A stretch of 59,145 nt of DNA from assembly GCA_026418625.1 (NCBI GenBank), contig JAOABA010000014.1:1-59145 (forward strand). Direction: 5' to 3'. The stretch is from Candidatus Kapaibacterium sp. GTDB lineage: Bacteria; Bacteroidota; Ignavibacteria; Kapaibacteriales; UBA2268. The number at the start of each line of letters is the position of its first letter. Within the stretch, counting starts at the first letter, position 1. The translations under genes and the position numbers were made by a program. Under the pieces are notes generated by a model. That model did no database searches, was not told the origin of the DNA, and saw only the letters and a list, made by a program, of their open reading frames with translations. Positions 16,839 through 27,400 of this stretch are shown here, in pieces.

Positions 16839-17140
16839 ATTAAAAATTGCCGATTTTACATTAATACATTAAAATTTTCAAAATAAATTTTTTTGTAAGG
16901 AATGATAAAATTAAAGAACAGACAAAGATTTTTGTTCTCCTAAAAATCGGATTTTTTAGTTAATTCCCTTATTGAAAAAAAGTTACCATAAAATTTATAA
17001 AATAAATATTAACATTATCTAATTCTATTTAAACTTTATCCGATAATTTCATAATCTTTTAAAAAAATTAAATTGAAATTAATATTTTAATCTAACGTTA
17101 ATAATATGTTAAATCTTTAATAATATTTTTTTAGAAAGTT

Positions 17141-18460
17141 TTGACAAGGCAAACAAAAAATAAAAAGACTAATCGGGCTAAGTTCTGGTCATTAATAGCA
17201 ATTGTTTTAATTTCTGCATTTGTAATATTTTGGTTTCTATTTTCAACTTTTTTTGGTAGCTCAGAAATTTACTCGGATAATTCAAACAGAATTGACACAG
17301 CAAAACAAAGAGAAAAGATAGAAAAATTCAACAGGGAGTTCTTGGCAGCAGCTACGACTAACGAGGATACAACAATAAATACAATTAGAGTCAGCTCGCC
17401 CGAAAACTTAAATATTGAATACGATAAAGATGCAGGAAAAAATACAAGAAGAATATATACGGGAAGAAGAATAAATATAGCTATAACTGGCTTAGATTCA
17501 CGTCTTGGGACAAGATCAAATCATGCGGATGCAAATCATATTTTATCAATCTTAATTGATAGCGGTAAAATTGAGATAACATCTATTCCACGTGATACTT
17601 ATGCTGATGCGGGTATGGATGATTCCACTGGTTTAAACAAATTAACCATTGTTCGAGCAAATAGGGGTAGAAATATATATCATCAAGAGCTTGCAAAGAT
17701 TGCAGGATTGGATAAAATCCATTATTATGTCGAGCTGGGTTTTTCTCAAGCTATGGGCTTGATTGATTTTCTTGGTTTTAGGGACTCAAAATCAACTTTA
17801 CAAGTTTTGAGGTCAAGGACAGGTCTTGGAGGAGATGATTATCAAAGGTGTTATAATCAAGGTCAATTCATTAGACAAATGATTTTGAGACATTATGATA
17901 TACTTAATGGTCCATTTAGTCAAATAGTTATAAGAGGTGGTTTAGCATTGATAGAAACTAATTTAACAGCTGATGTTATGAATAATATTGTGAATTCTTT
18001 GACAAGTAAAGGATTTCCACGTTCAGATTCAGATGTTGAAATTAGAGTTAGACCGCCAATCCCAATAAATTACAAAATATACAATTTTTCGGATGAGACA
18101 GTCATAGCAAGTTTAACAAAAAAAATTGAAAACTTTAATCGTCATAGGGAGGATGATACCTCTTTCTCTAATAATCACCAAATAAACGTTGAAAGAAGAT
18201 TGAACAAAATTATAAGTGAAGCTGCAAAAGACTCACTAAAAAGACCAAAACAGGTAATCAATAAACTTGAGGTTTATTTTGAACAAAAAGCCTGGCATCA
18301 GATTGATAATCGTGAAACAAGAAACAGAGTAAGAGATCAAATAGCAAAATTGCTCGAAGACGCATATATCAAAACAAAGAATATATTGAAAGCTAACAGA
18401 ATAAGGGAAGCTGTAGAAGCAGAGAAATTACTATTTGAGAAATCATTAAGAAATCAATAA
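17141..18460 (+). CDS. LCP (LytR-CpsA-Psr) family protein
   Basis: The 439-residue protein has one N-terminal membrane anchor (about 14-37) and an extracytoplasmic LCP domain (about 108-290). Landmarks are NIAITGLDSR, HADANHILSILID, EITSIPRDTYAD and the later RSRTGLGGDDYQRCYNQGQFI, which carries the conserved Arg/Asp cluster. LCP enzymes transfer glycopolymers from polyprenyl diphosphate to the cell envelope, in Gram-positives to peptidoglycan. In Gram-negatives their role is less clear. The last 120 residues are a helical, charged extension. Start is TTG at 17141 after AGAAAG. It is divergent from mraZ. Confidence 0.85.
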   Translation: MTRQTKNKKTNRAKFWSLIAIVLISAFVIFWFLFSTFFGSSEIYSDNSNRIDTAKQREKIEKFNREFLAAATTNEDTTINTIRVSSPENLNIEYDKDAGKNTRRIYTGRRINIAITGLDSRLGTRSNHADANHILSILIDSGKIEITSIPRDTYADAGMDDSTGLNKLTIVRANRGRNIYHQELAKIAGLDKIHYYVELGFSQAMGLIDFLGFRDSKSTLQVLRSRTGLGGDDYQRCYNQGQFIRQMILRHYDILNGPFSQIVIRGGLALIETNLTADVMNNIVNSLTSKGFPRSDSDVEIRVRPPIPINYKIYNFSDETVIASLTKKIENFNRHREDDTSFSNNHQINVERRLNKIISEAAKDSLKRPKQVINKLEVYFEQKAWHQIDNRETRNRVRDQIAKLLEDAYIKTKNILKANRIREAVEAEKLLFEKSLRNQ

Positions 18461-18487
18461 AAGAAAAAGATTAATGTATAAAAATTT

Positions 18488-18985
18488 ATGAAAACATTAA
18501 TATTAGTCAGACACGCAAAATCTGATTGGGGAAATCCAGATCTTTCTGATTTCGATAGACCACTAAACAAACGAGGATTAAAAGATGCACCATTTATGGC
18601 TGAGTTGGTAGCATCAAAAATTAAGACCCCTGATTTAATAATGTCAAGCCCAGCTAATAGGGCAATAACAACAGCAAAATATTTTGCTACAGCTTTCAAG
18701 TATCCTATTGATAAAATCGAACAAATTAATTTGATTTATTCTTCAGGAGTAAATGGTATCAAAGAGCTTATTGCTTCTTTAAACAATGATTATAAAACGG
18801 TAATTCTTTTTGGACATAACCCGGCGGTATCTTCATTGGCATATAATTTGTCTGGAGGAAAAGTCCCAGAAATGCCTACCTGTGCAGTAGCTTGTATTGA
18901 TTTTGATATTTCATTTTGGGAAGAAATATTAAATTCTGAAGGGGATTTAAGATTTTATGAATACCCAAAAAAATATAAAAGTTAA
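18488..18985 (+). CDS. sixA: phosphohistidine phosphatase SixA-like
   Basis: The 165-residue protein is a small histidine phosphatase. LVRHAKSDW near residues 6-14 contains the phospho-accepting RH. SDFDRPLNKRG is the typical SixA segment after it. LFGHNPAVS near 109 carries the second catalytic His. SixA removes phosphate from phosphohistidine, classically on the PTS protein NPr or the ArcB HPt domain. No target is nearby. The gene lies 27 bases after the LCP gene and converges on the methyltransferase gene. Confidence 0.88.
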   Translation: MKTLILVRHAKSDWGNPDLSDFDRPLNKRGLKDAPFMAELVASKIKTPDLIMSSPANRAITTAKYFATAFKYPIDKIEQINLIYSSGVNGIKELIASLNNDYKTVILFGHNPAVSSLAYNLSGGKVPEMPTCAVACIDFDISFWEEILNSEGDLRFYEYPKKYKS

Positions 18986-18997
18986 ATTTAATAAGTT

Positions 18998-20674
18998 TTA
19001 AAACAAGCTATGATTACCGTTATCTTTTTCTAATTTCCTTTTTGAACTTTCAAAATGAGTCATTTGACTTCTACCGGGAATTGATGGTAATTTACCAGAT
19101 AATAATTCTTCAACGGTTAGAATTTGAATTTTTGGATTGTTAAAACCTTGGACTTTTCCTTGAGAATTAGCAGTGGACAGCATACCTTTAGTTGCGAATT
19201 CTTCGAAGCAGACAAAAATGCCCATATCGGCTTTTTGTTGATTAACGGTTTCAATAAAGGAACGTAAAGCAGCAATGTTGGTATTTCCACTTTTAACTTC
19301 GATGATTGCTGTTCCTTTAATTTTTCCGTCAGTGGATTTGCTAAAAGTGAAATAACCATCAAAGCCCTTGTCAGCGACTTTTTTTGGATTAGAAACGCCA
19401 CCGATAACAAATTCAATTATCCAATCTTGAAATTTGACTCTTCCTTTGTCACTCAAAGCTAATTCTTTGGCGGAAGCAATATCCTTGGGGAATCCATTAA
19501 TTTCTATATTTTGCAAAATTTCTTTCTTTTTCTCATCAGAATATGGGTCAGTCAGTCTTTTAAGAATTAATTTAACAGCTAAATGAGAAATATCAACACC
19601 GAGCCATTTTCTATTTAGTCTTTCAGCAACAGCAACGGTAGTGCCGCAACCACAAAAGAAATCAGCAACAATATCACCCTCTTGTGAAGAAGCGTTGATA
19701 ATTCTTTCGAGCAGAGCCTCTGGTTTTTGAGTTGGGTAGCCAAGACGCTCTGCAGCATGAGGTGAAATAGGTGGAATATCAGTCCATATTTCCTGAGCCG
19801 GAGCACCCTGCATAGTCTTTAAATATCTTTTAAAGCTTGGAGTGCCTTTTGATGTAAAATGAATATAACCATTTTTATCAAGAAACTCCAATTTCTGTAT
19901 GGTATTCATTTTATTATATTTTTTTTCACCAAGCAGTTTTATTAAAAATCTTTTTGGGACAGACCAACTACGTCCTCTTTCAGATGGATTATAACCTTTA
20001 TAAGGTTGATCATTTGGATTAACACCGGGACCAGTCAAATCACTCAACCTAAAACGCCCTTTCTTATCTTCAAATCTATAGAACTTTTTTAAATAGGACT
20101 CATCATATTGCATAATAACAGGTTTAAAGAAATATTCAGAGCTTTTTGAATAAAAAAGTATTCTATCAGCATTTTTTCCGAATCTTTTTGGGTCATTATG
20201 AGCGCTTGTTCTTTTCCAGATAATTTCATTAACGAAATTTTCGTAACCAAAAACCAAATCACATACTAACTTTAAATAATGACTCATTGTAGAGTCACAG
20301 TGTAAATAGAAACTTCCAGTTGAGTTTAAAACTTTGTGCATATACCAAATTCTGATAGCCATTGTTGTCAGATAGGAAACAGCACTTTTTGATATTCTAA
20401 TGTTATCTAATGCCAGAAGAAATTTATACAAATCGAGATTGATTGAATGAATTTCTTCAATTGTGTCATAATAACTAACATTACTCCAAGTGTCGGCAAA
20501 GGCTTCTTTTTGTGCTTTAGTATCGGATAAATCCAAGCTTTCGAACAAAATATTATAATTCCTCTTTGAATTAAAAGGGGGATCGATATAAATTAAATCA
20601 ATAAATCCATCGGGGAATTTTTTGTTTAGTTCTTTTAGAACATCAAGACAATCCCCAAAAAATAATTGATTCAT
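18998..20674 (-). CDS. site-specific DNA methyltransferase with restriction-endonuclease-like C-terminal domain
   Basis: The 558 residues open with QLFFGDCLDVLKEL and the catalytic motif IYIDPPFNSKRNY (DPPF, residues 32-35). The SAM-binding motif comes after it, in VADFFCGCGTTVAVAERL near 337. That order (IV before I) marks a beta-class N4-C/N6-A methyltransferase of the type III Mod-like kind. Residues about 420-530 look like a Mrr/PD-(D/E)xK fold: GFDGYFTF, then IIEVKSG, giving D...E-x-K. No separate endonuclease gene is adjacent. It may be a self-contained restriction-modification enzyme or a methyltransferase with a DNA-binding relic. Confidence 0.85.
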   Translation of the reverse strand: MNQLFFGDCLDVLKELNKKFPDGFIDLIYIDPPFNSKRNYNILFESLDLSDTKAQKEAFADTWSNVSYYDTIEEIHSINLDLYKFLLALDNIRISKSAVSYLTTMAIRIWYMHKVLNSTGSFYLHCDSTMSHYLKLVCDLVFGYENFVNEIIWKRTSAHNDPKRFGKNADRILFYSKSSEYFFKPVIMQYDESYLKKFYRFEDKKGRFRLSDLTGPGVNPNDQPYKGYNPSERGRSWSVPKRFLIKLLGEKKYNKMNTIQKLEFLDKNGYIHFTSKGTPSFKRYLKTMQGAPAQEIWTDIPPISPHAAERLGYPTQKPEALLERIINASSQEGDIVADFFCGCGTTVAVAERLNRKWLGVDISHLAVKLILKRLTDPYSDEKKKEILQNIEINGFPKDIASAKELALSDKGRVKFQDWIIEFVIGGVSNPKKVADKGFDGYFTFSKSTDGKIKGTAIIEVKSGNTNIAALRSFIETVNQQKADMGIFVCFEEFATKGMLSTANSQGKVQGFNNPKIQILTVEELLSGKLPSIPGRSQMTHFESSKRKLEKDNGNHSLF

Positions 20675-20917
20675 AGATAATGTTTAAAAATAAATAAAAT
20701 ACAATTTAATAAAATTAATCTTAATAAAATTAAAAATGCATAAATGAAATTTAAACTAAATTTTAGATAAAGTAAGACAAAAAATTTTATAAGTCTTTCA
20801 GTTATTGATAAAAAATGACCTATACAATTTTTTATGGTGTTTTTTGGAGGTTTTATTACTAAAGGATAATCCTTAAATTGCAAGTCTAATGTGTTACAAA
20901 AAAAATAATTATTAGTT

Positions 20918-21433
20918 GTGGATAAAACTTTTGAAAGGAACGGGATACAATTTATTGATATTCTCGATGATGAAGAAATAATTCATTGGGGTGAGGGAGA
21001 TATCAAAATAGTTGGCTGTTCTTTACTTAATTCTTTAAATGAGGAATCAATCATTCTTGAGTGGGGCGAAAGAGTTAAGGTGATAATGTTAGCAAAAGCT
21101 TTTAAAGATGTTGAATGCGAACACATCGGGTTTGGTTTTAGCTTTAGGGATAGAAACGGACTTGATATAATAGTATCAACAACAATAGAAGAAGGAAAAC
21201 AATTTGGTCCTTTTTCAGAGGGTGATGAGGTAATAATTACATACGAATTTGAAAATATTATGGCACCCGGCGAGTATTTGCTGACATTTCAATCAGAGGA
21301 TAGAACTTATTATATGCCAAAGTATTATGATTTTGTTGAGAATGCAAAAATTTTTAAGGTAGTTGCAAACAAACGATTTTTTTCATTAACTCAACCAAGA
21401 ATTAATCAAACAATCAGTATAAATAAAAATTAA
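20918..21433 (+). CDS. stand-alone Wzt C-terminal-like carbohydrate-binding domain protein
   Basis: The 171-residue protein has no signal peptide. It matches the C-terminal domain of Wzt O-antigen ABC transporters: WGEGDIKIVGCSLLN, then ILEWGERVKVIMLAKA, IGFGFSFRDRNGLDI, and GPFSEGDEVIITYEFEN. In Wzt that beta-sandwich recognises the modified end of the finished polysaccharide before export. The ATPase domain that normally precedes it is missing. A TAA at 20906-20908 closes the frame upstream, so this is a complete small gene, not an unseen fusion. Start is GTG at 20918. It is followed after 20 bases by the giant methyltransferase-glycosyltransferase, which suggests a joint job in chain-end recognition. 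Confidence 0.75.
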   Translation: MDKTFERNGIQFIDILDDEEIIHWGEGDIKIVGCSLLNSLNEESIILEWGERVKVIMLAKAFKDVECEHIGFGFSFRDRNGLDIIVSTTIEEGKQFGPFSEGDEVIITYEFENIMAPGEYLLTFQSEDRTYYMPKYYDFVENAKIFKVVANKRFFSLTQPRINQTISINKN

Positions 21434-21453
21434 ATTGAAATTGAGGTAAAATT

Positions 21454-24400
21454 ATGTCTGATGATAAATTAGCGATAATAGAAACACAACCAAGACCAGA
21501 TATTTGGGACAATGTCGCTAAAGAATACAACTATGAAATAAATGATAATGAAAAAGAAATAGCTAATAGTCTGATAGAAATCCTACAGTGGCTCAAATTA
21601 CAAGATAATTGTAGTTTGATAGAACTTGGTTCTGGAAGCGGTCATATATCAGGTTTGCTAAATAAAGCTGGTTATAATGTAACGCTTCTTGATTTTTCTC
21701 AGACTGCTCTCGAGAAATCGAAGGAATTTTTTAATTATTATAACCTCGAGGGAAACTTCATAAATGGTGATATTTTTGATTTATCAAATATTGCCCCAAA
21801 TTACGATGTAGTCTGGAACAGTGGAGTAATGGAGCATTTCAGCGATGAAAAGCTATTGGACGCTCTCAAGTCAATCAAAAAAATTGTAAAGAAATATTTC
21901 ATTTTTCTTGTTCCTAATCCATTATCATTGCCCTATCTTCTCTTTCGTTATAAAAAAATGAGAGAGAATAATTGGCTATACGGAACTGAATATTTAAGAA
22001 AAGATTATGATATATTCCTTCGTAAAGCTGGTTTCAGAACAATAAAAAGACAATTTGCTGGATGGAATTTCACGAAGTATTTTATAAGCGGTGCTTATGA
22101 GTCAGAGGAAATTTATCAGTATTATAAAGATTTGGTGGATAATAATTTAATACCTGAGGAAAATGCTTATCTTGAAGTTTACATTACAACTATCGAAGAG
22201 TCGCCATTAGAAGCAGATATAAAAGACCTTACACTCAAAGACAGCCTTACCGAACTAAAGACAAAGAATTTTGATTTGATAGCCAAATATCAGGGCTTGA
22301 AGTCTTTAATAGAATCTCAAGGATATAGTTTAGATAACATAAAATCAAGTCAAACAGATAAGATACTAAATTTTAAAGATGAGCAAATATCTGCTTTAAA
22401 TAATGCGATAGAGGATTTAAGAAGACAGAACGAAGCAATAATCGAAGAAAAAGATAAAATCATAAATCTTAAGAATAATACACTGAAGGAAATTGAAAAA
22501 TATAATTTTAAACTTCAGGATATAATTATTGAAAATTATGTATCGATTTCACAAAAAGATGCTTTAATCAATAGACAAGAGGCTCTCATTTATGAAAAAG
22601 AAAATGAGTTAAGAGCAAAAGCTGAGAAAATAGCTGAAAAAGAAATTGAAATTTCAGAAATTCAGAAAAGCATAGATATACTAAAGTCGAATTTAGAAGA
22701 AAAGGAAAGAATAATTCTTGAAAAACAAAATCTAAGCGAATATCAGGCTGAAATAATATTAAATCAAAACAATATTTTAGAAGAAAAAGAGAATTTGATA
22801 AATACTCTTTCACAGAATTTAGCAGAAACCGAAAGAACTATCCAAGAAAAAGACCAAATAATTAACCAGATTAATCTTGAACTGCAGAATAATTTAAATT
22901 ACATTCAAGAACTTGAGAACAAACTAATAGAGAAGGATGATTCAATATCAAGACTTGAGACTGCTATTTCGGACAAGGATATTATTCTCAACCAGAAAGA
23001 TTTAGACCTTCAAATAAAGGATACTATCATTAATCAGAAAAATTTTGATATTTCTGAATTAAAAGTCTTTTTGGAGGAAAAAGAGAAATTAATCTCAGAA
23101 AAAGAATTACTGCTCGAGCAAAGAGATCATTTAATTGATTATCAAAAACAACTTCTTGATGAAAAGAATATTGAACTTCATCAGAAGGAAATTCAAATTG
23201 TTGAACGTGAAAAATTATTGAAAGAAAAAGATGAGTTACTGCTTCAGAAGGATAATTTGATAGCCTTTCAATATCAACAAATACTTGATAAAGACGAGCA
23301 ATTACAAAACATTGAGACAGAAATTTCGAACAAAAATATTCAAATTCAAAATTTAGAAGAAGCTGTAAATTTTCAGCTTAATTTAGTTAGTCAGAGAAAT
23401 ATTGAAATTAGTGAAATAAAGTCTCAACTCGATGAAAAAACATCAATAATTGAAAAGCAGGAAGAATTGCTCGATCATTTAGCATTTTTGGCAGAAGAAA
23501 GGAACAAACTCCTGAACGAGAAAGAGAACTTAATTATTGAAAGAAATAGGGCTATTGAAGAAAAAGAAGATTTTATCAATAAGCAATCATCTGTAATTAA
23601 AAAGGTAGAAGAGAATTTAGCTAATACAAGGCTTGAATTAATAGAAAAACAAAATTTAATTGCACAGCTTGAGTTTGAACTCGAATTTCGAAATGAGATG
23701 ATTCAAGATATGGACAAAGCTATATTCGAGAAAGAACAGCTTATTCAAAACAATACTAATCTCATTAATGAGTTTGAGGAAGAAATTTCGAAGCTTAACG
23801 AAGAATTGATTAAAAATAAGAAATTGCTTGAATATTATGAACAAAAGCTTGAAGACAAAGATGAGATTATTAATAATCAAAAATATGCCATAGACAATAA
23901 AGAAGAAACTATTTTTAATCAAAAAGAGAAAATTCAGCAATTCGAGAAAAAGATATTTGACTTAGAAGAAGAAATTGGAAAAAATAATCAGCTACTCAAC
24001 GAAACGCATTCTAAGCTAAAAGAGAAAATTGATGAATTATACGAAAAATCAATCAAGCTTTCAGAACTTGAGCAAATAGTTTCAGAAAAGAGTCAAATAA
24101 TTGAACTTAAAGACCAAATTATTTTAGATAAAGAGAATTTGATTGCAGAAAAGCTTAAAACGATAAAGGAGAAAGAAGAACTAATCGCTCAATATCAAGC
24201 TGTTATTAATGAGAAAGACAACACAATTTCTGAGAAAGACAGAGAATTAAATGATCAAATAAATAAAAACAACGTTAAAGACAAAATAATCGAAGAGAAA
24301 TTGGATATTATCAAATGGAAAGATTCTATTATTAGTGAGAAAGAAGTTGCATTAAAAATTTCAACTGAAACCATAAACCGACTCGATGAGCAGATTAAGG

Positions 24401-27400
24401 AACTCGATCAAAGCAATTTTGAAAAAGTTATGGCTCTTGCCGAAAAAGACCAAATAATAGCGAATAAAGATATAGCGATTCAGAATATAACTGCTCAAAG
24501 AGATTCAATGTATACCCAGCTTAATAATTTGTTCGCAAGTAGATCTTGGATGGTTGTTTATTACCTACAAAAATTAGACAAAATATTCCCCTTTTTAAAA
24601 TACCCTGTAATTTTTGCTTATAGATTATTCGCAACATATCCATCAAATCTTTGGAAATCGCTTAAAAAGTGGCGTGCACGCTCAAAATCGAAACATTTGG
24701 AGGGTTCAGGAACAAGCTTAACAAGTTTAGAAAAAGTAAATGCGGATGCTTTAAGGATGATTGAAAATCTGGAGCACAATGTTTCAATACCAAAATATGA
24801 TGTCATCTTCTTTGCAATTATTGACTGGGACTTTAGATATCAAAGACCTCAACATTTAGCTGCTGGTTTGGCTGCTAAGGGTCATCGTGTTTTTTATATT
24901 TCAGTTCAATTAGGTCAGGAAACAACAAATACATATAGATTGATTGAACCGAATGTGATAGAAGTAAAATTGCCCTATAAAACACAAACTGCTATCTACA
25001 CAGAAGATATCGCCTCAAATCTTGATGTACTAAAAGAAGCAATTAAGAAACTTTATCAGGAACAATCTATAAAAGAGGCAATAGCTTTTGTAGAATTTCC
25101 AATGTGGCAACCACTTGTGTCTTATGTTTCAAAGAAATTCAATGCAAAAGTAGTATTTGATGCCCTCGATGAATTCGCTGGATTTTCTAATTTAAACCAG
25201 AAATTGAAAGATTATCAGGACTTACTTATAAATACCTCAGATGTTATTATAGCTACGGCAAAGAAAATCTATAAAATGGTGAAAACCGACACCAATAAAG
25301 TTAATATGTTGCCTAATGCGACTGAGTTTAAGCATTTTAATGTTTTACCAGAAAATGATACTCTTGAAGCGATTCCGAAACCAATAATTGGTTATTACGG
25401 GGCAATAGCTGAGTGGTTCGATTCAGAAGTAATTGAATATGTTGCTGAATCTCGCCCTGATTGGAATATTGTTTTGATAGGTCACACATTTGGCTCTGAC
25501 ATCGAAAAACTCAAAAATATGAAAAACGTTCATTTTCTTGGAGAAAAGCCATATAAGGAATTGCCAAAGTTTCTTTATTGGTTTGATGTTTGTTTAATAC
25601 CTTTTAAACTTGTTGATTTAATTCTTTCAACTAATCCAGTTAAATTTTTTGAATATATAAGCAGTGGAAAACCAGTAGTAGCTTCTGACTTACCGGAGTT
25701 ACATCCATTTTCAGATATTGTTTATCTTTCTCACAACAAAGAAGAATTTCTCACTAATATTGAGAAAGCATTGGTGGAAAAGGATGAGAAGATAATTCAG
25801 AAAAGAATAGAAACAGCAAAAAATAACGATTGGGAGCATCGTGTTGCTAATCTTGAAAAGTATGTTATTGAAGGTTTTCCGAAAGTAAGTATTATAATTA
25901 TAAATAATAACAATGCAAAAAATCTTGAATATTGTATAAAAAATATATTAGAAAACACAGCTTATCCAAATTATGAAATACTAATTATTGATAATGCTTC
26001 GAATGATAATAGCCGAGATTATCTTTTAGCTCTTGAATCTAAATTTGATTTTATTAGGGTGATATATAATGAAAAGAATTTAGGGTTCATAAAAGCTAAT
26101 AATATAGGTATTAAAGAAGCAAGTGGGGATTATCTAATTCTTCTAAGTCCAGATGCAGTTGTTCCTAAGGGGTGGATTAACACAATGATGAAATATCTGA
26201 AAGATGAGACAATTGGGATGGTTGGTCCTACAACAAATATTAAAGGTAATCAAACTGCAACTAATATTGCATATAATTATTATGAAGAGTATCTTGATTT
26301 TGCTGAGAAGGTTCTCTACGAAAACTTTCATAGCTTCAGTGATATAAATGAACTTGGACTTTTCTGCACTATGTTTAGAAAAGACGTAGTAGATAAAGTT
26401 GGATTAATACCAGATGAAGGTGAAGAAACGGTTTATAACAAATTTGAAGAGTATGATTATAGCATTAAGATAAAAAATAGTGGTTTAAGACTCGTTTGTT
26501 GCAAAGATTTATATGTTCACGTCGGTGCTGGAAGCTTAAGAGAATTTCATCAAAAGGGACAGAAAAAAGTAGCAATTATTATTTTGTCATATAATTTACT
26601 TGATAAAACAACTAAACCTTGCATCGAAAGTATTTATAGCACCCGAACACATTGTGATTTTGAGGTTCTCGTCGTTGATAATCTTTCTACTGATGGCACA
26701 AGAGATTATCTTTTAAAAGCAAAAGACGAATACAAAAATCTAAGGCTTTTGTTTAATGAGCAAAATCTTGGTTTTGCAGGTGGTAATAATGCCGGAATGA
26801 AAGCAATAGAAGCAGATTATTATATTTTACTCAATAGTGATACAATAGTAACCGATTATTGGCTTGATAAGATTGTTGATTTTATGGAAACTCATCCGGA
26901 AGTTGGTATGGCAGGACCGGTTACGAATTCAGCCGGAAACGAGCAAATGATATATGTGAAATCAACAACAGAGGAAGAAATCATAAGAGAAGGGCTTGAA
27001 TGGGCAAATAAACATAGTAAAGATTACTTTTTTACTAATCTATTAGGATTCTACTGTGTAGCAATCAGGAAAGATGTATTGGATAATGTTGGCTATCTTG
27101 ATGAAGCCTATGGTGTGGGAATGTTCGAAGATGACGATTTTTCTATTAGAGTGATGAAGGCAGGATATAAACTTGCTGTTCTTGAAAATGTCTTTATATA
27201 TCATAAAGGTAGTGTTTCATTCAGTTCCCTTCTGACTGATGAATACAGGAACAGAACATTTTTCAAAAACCTGAAATACTATGAGCAGAAGTTCAATATA
27301 AAATGGAAGTCGAAGTTTAATACAGATACATTTGTTGAGGTCATTCAGCATTATTTAAGAAATATTGATGATTCAAATGCAGATAGGATTAAGGAAAAAA

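Larger units (their letters stand above)
16604..17140. other. 537-bp AT-rich divergent intergenic region
   Basis: This gap lies between the divergent mraZ and LCP genes. It holds the MraZ operator (16632-16675) and a second GTGGG pair on the plus strand (16824-16838). On the minus strand TTGACA occurs at about 16701-16706, a possible -35 box for mraZ. The rest is AT-rich with runs of A and T and no open frame of note. No RNA gene was recognised. Confidence 0.6.

Noticed and set aside
20671-20883. Open frame of 70 codons upstream of the DNA methyltransferase
   Set aside because: It is hydrophobic low-complexity sequence in very AT-rich DNA, with no recognisable domain or ribosome site.
20916-20925. 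Perfect DnaA-box-like sequence TTGTGGATAA at the start of the Wzt-C gene
   Set aside because: It is a single box that overlaps a start codon. There is no cluster, no dnaA/dnaN nearby and no other origin feature.
23656-23940. Antisense frame of 94 codons opposite the coiled-coil region
   Set aside because: It arises from the AT-rich, repetitive codon use of the coil. It has no family match or start signal, and the same holds for 22586-22813.
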